64,000 nt of DNA from Thiosymbion sp942492625. GTDB taxonomy: Bacteria; Pseudomonadota; Gammaproteobacteria; Chromatiales; Chromatiaceae. How positions within the stretch are numbered: position 1 is the first letter of the stretch; each line of letters begins with the position of its first letter. This document shows positions 35,801 to 43,799 of this stretch, piece after piece. The notes under the pieces were generated by a model. The model was not told the origin of the DNA. It ran no database searches and saw only the letters and a program-made list of their open reading frames with translations. Position numbers and translations under genes: made by a program. The DNA lies in the NCBI GenBank assembly GCA_942492625.1, contig CALOFM010000010.1:94114-158113 (forward strand). The letters are read 5' to 3'.

Positions 35801-37270
35801 ATGAAGCAGTCGATTCAGCTCCGGCTTGGTCAACAGCTGACCATGACGCCGCAATTGCAGCAGGCAATCCGCCTCCTGCAGCTGTCGATGCTGGACCTTC
35901 AGCACGAGATTCAGGATGCCCTGGATTCCAATCTCATGCTGGAGGACGCCGAGGAGGCGGAGAAGTTGAACGGCGACCCTGGCACCGAATCCTTGGGCGG
36001 TGCATCGGACCAAACACGCGCCGATGCTAACCTGGAGCGGGAAGTACAGCCTGAGACTACACCCATGCCGGACGAACTGCCCGTGGATGCGGAGTGGAGC
36101 GATCACTTCGACAGCTACCAGCCAAGCGGTGCCGCGGCGGGGGACGAATCCTCAGAGTTCGACCTCTTCGCCCAGCAAACCAAGGCACCGAGCCTGCAGG
36201 ACCACCTGCACTGGCAGCTCAATCTGAGCCGACTCGACTCGACCGACCTGGCGGTCGCTACCGCGATCGTCGACTCCATCAACGAGGACGGGTACCTCAC
36301 CGTAGAGCCGAGGGAGCTGCTGGAGACTCTCGACGACGAGGATCTCTCGATCGAGGAAGTCGAGGCGGTTCTGCACAGGATCCAATCCCTCGATCCCCCC
36401 GGCGTGGGGGCGCGCGACCTGCGCGAATGCCTGCTGGTTCAGCTGCGTCAGCTCCCGGAAGATGAGCCGGTGCGTGACCTGGCTATCCGCGTTTGCGAGG
36501 ACCACTTCGAGGCCCTGTCAAAGAACGACACCGAGAAAATCAGGCGCCAGTTGCGTCTATCGACGGGGGAAATCTCGGAGATCTCCGCCCTGATCCGCTC
36601 CCTCCATCCCCGGCCCGGCACCTTGATTGCCGACACCCAGACCCAGTACGTTGTCCCCGACGTCATCGTGCGCAAGCGGCAAGACGCATGGGGCGTCGAG
36701 CTGAATCCGGAAACAGCGCCTAAACTGAGAGTAAACCCCGACTATGCCAAGCTTGTACGGCGTGCCGACCAGAGCGATGACAACAATTGCCTCAAAAGCC
36801 ATCTGCAGGAGGCGCGTTGGTTTATCAAGAGCCTGGCCAGTCGCAACGATACGGTGTTGAGGGTGGCCTCGAAGATCGTGGAGCTGCAACGGGATTTTCT
36901 CGAGTACGGGGAAGAGGCGATGAAGCCGATGGTCCTGCGCGATGTCGCCGAGGCCCTGGAACTGCACGAGTCCACCGTCTCCCGGGTCACAACACAGAAA
37001 TACATGTATACGCCGCGTGGTACGTTCGAGTTCAAATACTTCTTCTCCAGTCATGTGGGCACCGCCTCGGGAGGCGAATGCTCGTCGACGGCCATCCGCG
37101 CCTTCATTCGCAAGCTGGTAGGGGCCGAAAACCCCGGCAAGCCGCTGAGCGACAGCAAGATCGCAGCCGTTCTAGGAGAGCAGGGCATCAAGGTAGCCCG
37201 ACGCACGGTCGCCAAGTACCGCGAGGCGATGGGCGTTCCACCCTCGAACGAGCGCAAAAGGCTGGGGTGA
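35801..37270 (+). CDS. rpoN: RNA polymerase sigma-54 factor RpoN
   Basis: 489 residues. Region I starts MKQSIQLRLGQQLTMTPQLQ (Gln-rich activator-interaction region). An acidic region II follows. Core-binding and HTH segments include HESTVSRVTTQKYMYTPRGT. The RpoN box ARRTVAKYRE near the C terminus reads the -24 element. It is linked to hpf, ptsN, rapZ and PTS genes, the usual gammaproteobacterial arrangement. Confidence 0.97.
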   Translation: MKQSIQLRLGQQLTMTPQLQQAIRLLQLSMLDLQHEIQDALDSNLMLEDAEEAEKLNGDPGTESLGGASDQTRADANLEREVQPETTPMPDELPVDAEWSDHFDSYQPSGAAAGDESSEFDLFAQQTKAPSLQDHLHWQLNLSRLDSTDLAVATAIVDSINEDGYLTVEPRELLETLDDEDLSIEEVEAVLHRIQSLDPPGVGARDLRECLLVQLRQLPEDEPVRDLAIRVCEDHFEALSKNDTEKIRRQLRLSTGEISEISALIRSLHPRPGTLIADTQTQYVVPDVIVRKRQDAWGVELNPETAPKLRVNPDYAKLVRRADQSDDNNCLKSHLQEARWFIKSLASRNDTVLRVASKIVELQRDFLEYGEEAMKPMVLRDVAEALELHESTVSRVTTQKYMYTPRGTFEFKYFFSSHVGTASGGECSSTAIRAFIRKLVGAENPGKPLSDSKIAAVLGEQGIKVARRTVAKYREAMGVPPSNERKRLG

Positions 37271-37334
37271 TCTTTTCTCGACGCGGACCCCGGGGATTCC
37301 CCGGTGGGTGCCGCGGCACGGAGCCGCGCAACCG

Positions 37335-37389
37335 TTTCCGGTCATCGACCTTGACCGGAAATGCAGGGAGTCTGGAAACACCTGTTTCC
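37335..37389 (+). promoter_or_regulatory. Alternating hairpins in the rpoN-hpf leader
   Basis: TTTCCGGTCA (37335-37344) pairs perfectly with TGACCGGAAA (37352-37361). GGAAACA (37374-37380) pairs with TGTTTCC (37383-37389). Because TTTCC/GGAAA motifs recur several times, mutually exclusive pairings are possible. This is a candidate processing site or cis-regulatory leader for hpf, whose start is 72 bases further on. Confidence 0.45.
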
Positions 37390-37460
37390 GGCTTCCGCCG
37401 CTGAAACATCTCAGGTAGTCGGGATTTCAGCGGTTCCATCGGAAACATAGGAGTGAAACT

Positions 37461-37787
37461 ATGCAGATTAACCTGACGGGTCACCATGTTGACATCACAG
37501 ACGCCCTCAAGGGTTATGTAGACAACAAATTTGAACGCCTGTCGCGGCACTTCGACCACGTCCTGAAAGTTCACGTCGTCCTCAGTGTGGAGAAGCTGCG
37601 CCAGAAGGCGGAAGCCACGCTGCACATCAACGGAGCCAAGGTCTTCGCCGACTCGGTCCATGAGGACATGTACGCGGCAATCGATGGACTCATCGACAAG
37701 CTTGATCGTCAGGTCTTGAAGCACAAGGAAAAAAAGAGCAGTCACCGGGGTAACGGCCACAAGGGAATCGATATGGAATCGGCCTAA
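37461..37787 (+). CDS. hpf: Ribosome hibernation promoting factor, short form
   Basis: 108 residues of the HPF/YfiA family: MQINLTGHHVDITDALKGYV and EATLHINGAKVFADSVHEDM, with a basic C-terminal tail. It binds the 30S decoding centre and promotes 100S dimers with RMF in related species. AGGAG precedes ATG 37461. It sits between rpoN and ptsN as is usual. Confidence 0.95.
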   Translation: MQINLTGHHVDITDALKGYVDNKFERLSRHFDHVLKVHVVLSVEKLRQKAEATLHINGAKVFADSVHEDMYAAIDGLIDKLDRQVLKHKEKKSSHRGNGHKGIDMESA

Positions 37788-37832
37788 GACTCGCGCTTCG
37801 TGTCATAATCGGCATGAAGCATCTCGGAGTAC

Positions 37833-37869
37833 GGGCTGCCGGGACCATTGATACCGGTCCCGGCAGCCC
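37833..37869 (+). terminator. Perfect 14-bp hairpin between hpf and ptsN
   Basis: GGGCTGCCGGGACC (37833-37846) pairs exactly with GGTCCCGGCAGCCC (37856-37869) across a 9-base loop. No T-run follows, so it may act as an attenuator, an RNase processing signal or an mRNA-stabilising structure rather than a full terminator. Confidence 0.6.
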
Positions 37870-37929
37870 TAGCTTGAAGATGCATTGAACCAGAGCGCTT
37901 CACCTTCTACCCATCGGGAGCAGCATCCG

Positions 37930-38400
37930 ATGTTTCCCCCCCATTTCATCGCCGCCGACCGCATTGGCAACAGTCTGGAAATCGGCAGCAAGAAACGCCT
38001 ATTGGAGGCACTCTCCGAGTTCCTCGCAAGCGACCATCCGAGCCTGGACCCGGAGACGGTGTTCGAGCATCTGCTGGAACGCGAGCGCCTGGGCAGCACA
38101 GGACTCGGCCACGGCATCGCCCTGCCCCATGCCAGGATGAAGGAGGTAACCGAGGCCGTTGGCGCCTTCGCCCAGCTCCAGGACGGCGTCGACTTCGACG
38201 CCATCGACGACAAGCCGGTCGACCTGGCCTTCGCGCTTCTGGTGCCCGAATCGGCCGATGAGATGCATTTGCAGCTCCTCGCGCAGCTGGCATCCATGTT
38301 CAACGATCCGCAGCTCCGCCAGGGTCTGCGCGAGGCGTCCTCGTCGGACCAGATCCTAGAGCTCCTCCAGAACCGGGGGAACGTCCCCCGGGAAGCTTGA
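37930..38400 (+). CDS. ptsN: Nitrogen-regulatory PTS protein EIIA(Ntr)
   Basis: 156 residues from ATG 37930, chosen because GGGAG (37916-37920) is nine bases upstream; a TTG at 37885 is in frame. The phospho-accepting His67 is in GIALPHARM. It receives phosphate from the Ntr-type PTS and regulates K+ transport, stress responses and related functions. It is followed by hprK 12 bases later. Confidence 0.95.
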   Translation: MFPPHFIAADRIGNSLEIGSKKRLLEALSEFLASDHPSLDPETVFEHLLERERLGSTGLGHGIALPHARMKEVTEAVGAFAQLQDGVDFDAIDDKPVDLAFALLVPESADEMHLQLLAQLASMFNDPQLRQGLREASSSDQILELLQNRGNVPREA

Positions 38401-38412
38401 TCTTCGCATAGG

Positions 38413-39381
38413 ATGACACAAGTCCAGACGCTCCGGGACCTCATGGATCGAATCGGCCCGCGGCTCAAGCTGCGCTGGCTGAGCGCGCAACCCGACCCGC
38501 CGCAGCCGCTACGCGGTGCGGCCGCTACGATTGCCGGGCAATCCCTGGTCGGCTCGCTGAACTGCATCCACCCCAACCGACTGCAAGTCATCGGTCACCC
38601 GGAGCTCGTCTACCTGGCGGATCTGGGACAAACCGCCTATGCCGAGACCATCGAGAAGCTGTTTGCAGGCCGCCCGGCCGGCGTGATCTTCGCCGACGAT
38701 ATCAAGCCCGCACAGATCTTCCTGGACTGGTCGCAGCGCACAGGGACACCGCTACTCGGCTCCCCGGTCGGGGACGGCGAGGTCGTCAGCCACCTACAGT
38801 TTTTCCTGACCAACGCCCTGGCGGAGAGGATCACCGTGCACGGCGTGTTCATGGAAGTCCTGGGGATGGGCGTGCTCCTGACCGGTGATCCCGCGATCGG
38901 CAAAAGCGAGCTCGCTCTGGATCTAATCAACCGCGGACAGCGGCTGATCGCAGACGATGCGCCGGAGTTCGCGCACGTCGCCCCGGAAACCTTGCATGGA
39001 TCTTGCCCGCCACTTTTGCGGGACTTTCTCGAGGTGAGGGGCCTGGGCATCCTCAATATCCGGGCCATGTTCGGTGAGAGCGCCGTGCGTCAGAGCAAAA
39101 ATTTGAATCTAATCGTCGAGTTACGCTCGTTGGATGATGCGGAGCTGGCGGGAATCGATCGTTTGTCGGGAACCCTCTCGGCGCGCTCGATCCTGGGTGT
39201 TGCCATACCGGAGGTGACCATGCCCGTCGCGCCCGGCCGCAATCTGGCCATCCTGGTCGAGGCTGCGGTCAGGCACCAGATACTGCGTATCCGCGGATAC
39301 GACGCCAGTGTGGACTTCACAGAGCGCCAGACCCGCGCCATTGAGAAGGCCCCTCCAATGCCGCTGGGTGGTTTCGAGTGA
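38413..39381 (+). CDS. hprK: HPr kinase/phosphorylase
   Basis: 322 residues. Walker A GDPAIGKSELALDL, the LIADD segment and the C-terminal AVRHQILRIRGYD match HPrK. It phosphorylates HPr on Ser46; the HPr gene in this cluster keeps that serine. The N-terminal domain (LKLRWLSAQPD...) is present. HPrK in a gammaproteobacterium points to a regulatory PTS. Confidence 0.93.
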   Translation: MTQVQTLRDLMDRIGPRLKLRWLSAQPDPPQPLRGAAATIAGQSLVGSLNCIHPNRLQVIGHPELVYLADLGQTAYAETIEKLFAGRPAGVIFADDIKPAQIFLDWSQRTGTPLLGSPVGDGEVVSHLQFFLTNALAERITVHGVFMEVLGMGVLLTGDPAIGKSELALDLINRGQRLIADDAPEFAHVAPETLHGSCPPLLRDFLEVRGLGILNIRAMFGESAVRQSKNLNLIVELRSLDDAELAGIDRLSGTLSARSILGVAIPEVTMPVAPGRNLAILVEAAVRHQILRIRGYDASVDFTERQTRAIEKAPPMPLGGFE

Positions 39382-39493
39382 CAACGAGCGATCTCTACCC
39401 GAGCGTATTCAAGAAGGCAATGGCCTCCTCGCCGGACACAAGTACCTCATGCAGCCAGCCCGCCCGCACCGGTGCTAGGAGGACCTGCTGGGA

Positions 39494-40354
39494 ATGAGCA
39501 CCAGAAAGCTGGTCATCGTCAGCGGCTTATCCGGGTCCGGTAAGAGCGTCGCGCTCAATACGCTCGAAGATCTTGGCTACTATTGCATCGACAATCTACC
39601 CCTGTTTCTGCTCAAGGAGCTAGCGCTGGGATTGGGGGGCGACGGCGCCCTCGCGAATACCGCGGTAGGCATAGACGCGCGCAATCGCCCCGAGCAGCTG
39701 CACGAGCTCCCGGCACTGGTGGAGTCGCTTTGCGATCCTTCCTGTGATTGCCGCGTCATCTTCCTGGAGGCCCAGACCGATACCCTGATCAAGCGCTATA
39801 GCGAGACCCGCCGCAAGCATCCCCTGACAGCGCCAAACCGCGCGCTGGCCGAGGCCATCGAGCTCGAGCGCAAGCTGCTGGAGCCGATCCTCAGCGACGC
39901 GGACCTGCGCATCGACACCACCCATACCAATGTCCACCAGCTGCGCGATCTGGTGCGCGAGCGCCTCGGAGAGGACACCCCGCACCAGGTCTCGCTGTTG
40001 ATCCAGACCTTCGGATTCAAGCACGGCGTACCCCAGGACGTGGATTTCGTTCTGGACGTGCGGTGCCTGCCCAACCCTCATTGGCAACCGGAGCTGCGCC
40101 CTCTGACGGGCCTGGACCCGCAAGTGGCCCGGTTTCTGGAAGACTCGAAGGAGGTCGGTGAGATGCGCGAGGATCTGGCACAATTTTTCGACCGCTGGAT
40201 CCCGCGATTCGAGGCCGACGGCCGAAGCTATCTGACGGTCGCAATCGGATGCACCGGCGGCCAGCACCGTTCCGTGTACATGGGCGAGCAGCTCAGAAGG
40301 CACTTCGAGGAGACCGGGCGCAAGGTCATGGTCCGCAACAGGGAGTTGTCATGA
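39494..40354 (+). CDS. rapZ: RapZ, RNase adapter / nucleotide-binding protein
   Basis: 286 residues. Walker A GLSGSGKSVALNTLED at the N terminus, FGFKHGVPQDVDFVLDVRCL and CTGGQHRSVYMGEQL at the C terminus are the YvcJ/RapZ signature. In enterics it controls GlcN6P-linked sRNA decay. AGGAGGA-type ribosome site before ATG. It overlaps the EIIA(Man) start by 4 bases. Confidence 0.95.
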   Translation: MSTRKLVIVSGLSGSGKSVALNTLEDLGYYCIDNLPLFLLKELALGLGGDGALANTAVGIDARNRPEQLHELPALVESLCDPSCDCRVIFLEAQTDTLIKRYSETRRKHPLTAPNRALAEAIELERKLLEPILSDADLRIDTTHTNVHQLRDLVRERLGEDTPHQVSLLIQTFGFKHGVPQDVDFVLDVRCLPNPHWQPELRPLTGLDPQVARFLEDSKEVGEMREDLAQFFDRWIPRFEADGRSYLTVAIGCTGGQHRSVYMGEQLRRHFEETGRKVMVRNRELS

Positions 40355-40761
40355 CCGTCGCCCTGCTGCTCATCACCCACAACGACATCGGGGCCGCGCT
40401 GCTGAGCACGGCATCCAGAATGCTGGGGAGCTGTCCCCTGCAGGCCAGGACTCTGGCCGTCACGGAAGAATGCGAGCCCGATCAAATGCGGACCCGCGCC
40501 CGCGAGATCGCAGAGCACATCGACACCGGGGACGGGGTGCTCGTGCTCACGGACATGTTTGGCTCCACGCCTTCCAATATCGCCAACGGACTGCACATCG
40601 ACGTCAGGTGCCAGGTGCTTGCAGGCGTCAATCTCTCCATGGTCGTACGCGTGCTCAACTATCCCGCCCTCTCTCTGCCGGACTTGGCCGCCAAGGCGTT
40701 GAGCGGGGGCAAAGACGGGGTCCTGATCTGCCCCTCACGAGACCGGGGCCACGCGCCATGA
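40351..40761 (+). CDS. PTS EIIA component, mannose family
   Basis: 136 residues: MTVALLLITHNDIGAALLST with the phospho-accepting His10 and VLTDMFGSTPSNIA. It is a stand-alone EIIA(Man) domain with no IIB, IIC or IID encoded nearby, so it probably acts as a signalling protein. It overlaps rapZ and HPr genes by 4 bases each. Confidence 0.93.
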   Translation: MTVALLLITHNDIGAALLSTASRMLGSCPLQARTLAVTEECEPDQMRTRAREIAEHIDTGDGVLVLTDMFGSTPSNIANGLHIDVRCQVLAGVNLSMVVRVLNYPALSLPDLAAKALSGGKDGVLICPSRDRGHAP

Positions 40762-41027
40762 TTCGCAAAGAGGTCGAGATCATCAACAAGCTGGGCCTGC
40801 ACGCCCGGGCAGCCGCCAAGCTGGTCACCTGCGCGGGAAGCTTCGCCAGCCATGTTCAGGTGGAACGGGACGGGCAGCGGGTAAACGGCAAGAGCATCAT
40901 GGGAGTAATGATGCTCGCCGCTTCCCAGGGAACCCGGGTAACCCTCCTGGTGGACGGCGAGGACGAAAAGTCCGCATGTGCGGCACTGGCACAGCTCATT
41001 GCCAACCGCTTCGGGGAGAACGAATGA
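40758..41027 (+). CDS. ptsH: HPr phosphocarrier protein
   Basis: 89 residues. His15 is in NKLGLHARAAAKLV and Ser46 is in NGKSIMGVM. His15 carries phosphate from PtsI; Ser46 is the HPr kinase target. It overlaps the genes on both sides by 4 bases. It might be called NPr (ptsO) by position. The Ser46 site is consistent with the hprK gene upstream. Confidence 0.93.
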   Translation: MIRKEVEIINKLGLHARAAAKLVTCAGSFASHVQVERDGQRVNGKSIMGVMMLAASQGTRVTLLVDGEDEKSACAALAQLIANRFGENE

Positions 41028-42772
41028 CTCTGTCCTGCTGCGGTCTCGGTGTCGCCACCGCCCAGGCGATCGCGGTAGGCCCCGCCTTCCTGCTGGACCG
41101 GGGTCCCTTGGCGGTCGCCCCGAGCAACGTGAGCCCGGACGAGGCCACCGCGGAACTGGCGCGACTCGAGGAGGCCCTGGCGGCGGCACAGCGGGCTCTG
41201 CGTTCCGTTCGCAGCCAGATTCCAGTCTCGACCCCCGTCGACGTCACCGAGTTCATCGACTCGCACCTGCTCATGCTCGAGGACGCCGCCCTCGTAGACC
41301 CTGCCCGGCAGCTGATCCGGGAGCAGCTTTTCAGCGCCGAGTGGGCGCTTGAGCATCACCGGGCAAGCCTGGTGAAGGTCTTCGAGGAGATGGAAGACCC
41401 GTACCTTCGCAGCCGCCGGGACGACGTGGACCACGTGGTTCAGCACGTTCTGAGCTTTCTCCTGGGAGGGCGGACATCGGACACGGACGAGGAAGCGGAT
41501 CTCGGCGGCTGCGTCATCATCGCCCACGACCTCTCTCCCGCAGACACGGTGGTGCTGCGCCACCGCGGGGTCGCGGCCTTCGTTACCGAGTACGGCGGTC
41601 CCATGTCCCATACCGCCATCCTGGCGCGCAGCCTGAACATCCCCGCCGTTATGGGCGCACGCAACGTCACCAGCTACTTTCGCCAGGGCGAGACCGTTGT
41701 TGTCGACGGCGAGAACGGCGTCGTGCTGGCGGACGCCGACGCGGGCATCCTAACCCACTACCGGCAACGGGTGCAGACGCTGGTGGAACGCCGCAACCGG
41801 CTACAGCTTCTGGCCACGGAGCCATCGGTCAGCGCCGACGGCATCCCAGTGAGTCTGCTCGCCAATCTGGAGCTGCCCGAGGATACAGTCGCCGCCTGTT
41901 CCAGCGGAGCGGCCGGCGTCGGTCTGTACCGAACCGAGTTCCTGTATATGAATAGGGAGACCCTGCCTGACGAAGAGGAGCATCTTGCGGCCTACCTGGA
42001 AGTCTTGCGCGGTCTCAACGGGATTCCGGTCACCATACGCACCCTGGACCTGGGCGTGGACAAACAGGTGGACAGCAATCCGGCCAGCTGCCCACCGGTA
42101 TGCAACCCGGCCCTCGGACTGCGCGCCATTCGCTTGTGCCTGAAAGAGCCCGATCTGTTTCGTCCCCAGCTGCGCGCTATTCTGCGCGCGTCCGCGTTCG
42201 GTCCCATGCGGATGATGGTCCCCATGTTGTCCAGCATGAAGGAGCTCAACACGGTGCTGTCTCTGATCGAGCAGGTACGCCAGGACCTCAAGCGTGAGGG
42301 GCTGAGCTTCGATCCGCACATGCCTGTCGGCGGTATGATCGAAGTACCGGCAGCGGCCCTGTCAGCAAAGGCCTTCGCCCGGCGGTTGGATTTTCTGTCC
42401 ATCGGAACGAACGATCTGATCCAGTACACCTTGGCCATCGACCGCATCGACGACACCGTCAGCTATCTCTACGACCCCTTGCACCCGGCGATACTGCGCC
42501 TGATCCGAATGACCATCGAGGCGGGAGCCGCCCGCGGGATTCCGGTATCCATGTGCGGAGAGATGGCGGGGGATCCGCGTTTCGTGCGTGTGCTGCTGGG
42601 GCTTGGGCTGCGCGAGCTCAGCATGCAGCCCGGCTCCCTGCTGGAAATCAAGGAGATCGTACGCAGCTCTGACATCGGCGCACTGGAGCACGCGACCCGA
42701 GACCTGTTCACGCGAATGGATGACGAGGACCCGGAACGGCTGGTTGATGCCATCAACCGCATCGACTCCTGA
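41024..42772 (+). CDS. ptsI: PTS enzyme I (phosphoenolpyruvate-protein phosphotransferase)
   Basis: 582 residues from ATG 41024. The phospho-accepting His196 is in GGPMSHTAILARS. GLYRTEFLYMNR, MVPMLSS and SMCGEMAGD are in the PEP-binding barrel. It starts the phosphate relay from PEP to HPr. The N terminus has no GAF (PtsP) domain. It is the last gene of the run and its 3' end overlaps the convergent lipB by 20 bases. Confidence 0.95.
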   Translation: MTLSCCGLGVATAQAIAVGPAFLLDRGPLAVAPSNVSPDEATAELARLEEALAAAQRALRSVRSQIPVSTPVDVTEFIDSHLLMLEDAALVDPARQLIREQLFSAEWALEHHRASLVKVFEEMEDPYLRSRRDDVDHVVQHVLSFLLGGRTSDTDEEADLGGCVIIAHDLSPADTVVLRHRGVAAFVTEYGGPMSHTAILARSLNIPAVMGARNVTSYFRQGETVVVDGENGVVLADADAGILTHYRQRVQTLVERRNRLQLLATEPSVSADGIPVSLLANLELPEDTVAACSSGAAGVGLYRTEFLYMNRETLPDEEEHLAAYLEVLRGLNGIPVTIRTLDLGVDKQVDSNPASCPPVCNPALGLRAIRLCLKEPDLFRPQLRAILRASAFGPMRMMVPMLSSMKELNTVLSLIEQVRQDLKREGLSFDPHMPVGGMIEVPAAALSAKAFARRLDFLSIGTNDLIQYTLAIDRIDDTVSYLYDPLHPAILRLIRMTIEAGAARGIPVSMCGEMAGDPRFVRVLLGLGLRELSMQPGSLLEIKEIVRSSDIGALEHATRDLFTRMDDEDPERLVDAINRIDS

Positions 42773-43382
42773 GCAATGCCGCGATTTTCTTGGATAGCTC
42801 GAGCTCGACCGAACGCATCTCCACCGCTCCAACAAGGTCCCTGATCTGGGTAACCGCCATCCCCGGATAGCCGCAAGGATTGATCCGGGAGAAGGGCTCC
42901 AGGTCCATGTCCACATTCAACGCCAGCCCGTGGAAACTGCAACCGCGCCGCACCCGCAGCCCGACGGCGGCGATCTTGGCATCTCCCACATAGACACCGG
43001 GCGCCGCGGGGCGGGCGACGGCCTCGATGCCATAGCCGGCGAGTAGGTCGATGACGGACTGCTCCAACAACCGGACCAAGCTCTTTACGCCTAGACCGGC
43101 ACGGCGCAGGTCCAGCAGCAGGTAGGCGACGAGCTGGCCCGGTGCGTGATAAGTGACCTGGCCTCCGCGGTCGATCTGAATGACCGGAATTCCGCCCGGA
43201 TCCAAGATGTGCTCCGGGCGCCCGGCCTGACCCTGGGTGTAGATTGGGGGATGCTCCAAGAGCCAGAGCTCATCGGGTGTGCCCGGGCCGCGCTCGTCGG
43301 TGAAGGACTGCATGGCCCGCCAAGTGGGCTCATAGTCGCTGATACCGAGCCGTCGGACCAGCAGGGTCTCCACACCGTTCAT
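42753..43382 (-). CDS. lipB: Octanoyltransferase LipB
   Basis: 209 residues from ATG 43382. RGGQVTYHAPGQLVAYLLLD is the LipB hallmark, with AKIAAVGLRV (catalytic Lys) and INPCGYPGMAVTQ (catalytic Cys). It transfers octanoyl groups from acyl carrier protein to lipoyl domains. The lipA partner is not in the window. It follows ybeD and ends the minus-strand mre-lipB cluster. Confidence 0.93.
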   Translation of the reverse strand: MNGVETLLVRRLGISDYEPTWRAMQSFTDERGPGTPDELWLLEHPPIYTQGQAGRPEHILDPGGIPVIQIDRGGQVTYHAPGQLVAYLLLDLRRAGLGVKSLVRLLEQSVIDLLAGYGIEAVARPAAPGVYVGDAKIAAVGLRVRRGCSFHGLALNVDMDLEPFSRINPCGYPGMAVTQIRDLVGAVEMRSVELELSKKIAALLRSRCG

Positions 43383-43444
43383 CCTAAAAACGGCATTTAG
43401 CCGCTTATGAACGAAAATTTGCAGTTCATTCAGCAATTCCTGAG

Positions 43445-43714
43445 CTAGAGGGCCCAGACCACCTTGTCGTGCGCGCTGAGGTCCCGATAGATGGCGTCGA
43501 GCTGGGCCTTGCTGGTGGCCTCGATCACGACGGTGACGGAGACCCACTTGCCACCGCTGCTCTGGCGCGTTGCGATAGCGCCCTCGTTAAGGTCGGGTGC
43601 ATGGCGGCGCACGATCTCGACCACCAGGGTATCGAAGTCTTCCCCCGCCTTGCCCGCGGCCTTGATCGGGAAGCGGCAGGGGAATTCCAGCAGGGTTTCC
43701 TGGTCCTGCGGCAT
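43445..43714 (-). CDS. ybeD: YbeD / DUF493 family protein
   Basis: 89 residues from ATG 43714. LLEFPCRFPIKAAGKAGEDF and VSVTVVIEATSKAQLDAIY match DUF493 (YbeD), a small ACT-like protein of unknown role that commonly lies between dacA and lipB. The frame extends upstream through a palindromic repeat and should not be counted as coding. Confidence 0.88.
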   Translation of the reverse strand: MPQDQETLLEFPCRFPIKAAGKAGEDFDTLVVEIVRRHAPDLNEGAIATRQSSGGKWVSVTVVIEATSKAQLDAIYRDLSAHDKVVWAL

Positions 43715-43727
43715 CTGCTTTTCTCCC

Positions 43728-43766
43728 CTCACCCCCGCCCTCTCCCCCGAGGGACGAGGGGGATGA
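43728..43766. repeat. Palindromic intergenic repeat (REP/BIME-like)
   Basis: CCCCTCACCCCCGCCCTCTC then CCCCGAGGGACGAGGGGG can fold back on itself. It is the kind of CCCTCTCCC...GGGAGAGGGG element common in proteobacterial intergenic space. It lies between the transaminase and ybeD genes. Confidence 0.6.
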
Positions 43767-43799
43767 TGGGAAACGCATCCGGCGCACTCCTCATGATAT

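Noticed and set aside
39382..39493. Small gene between hprK and rapZ
   Set aside because: Short open frames exist but lack homology; the segment fits a leader with the rapZ ribosome site at its end.
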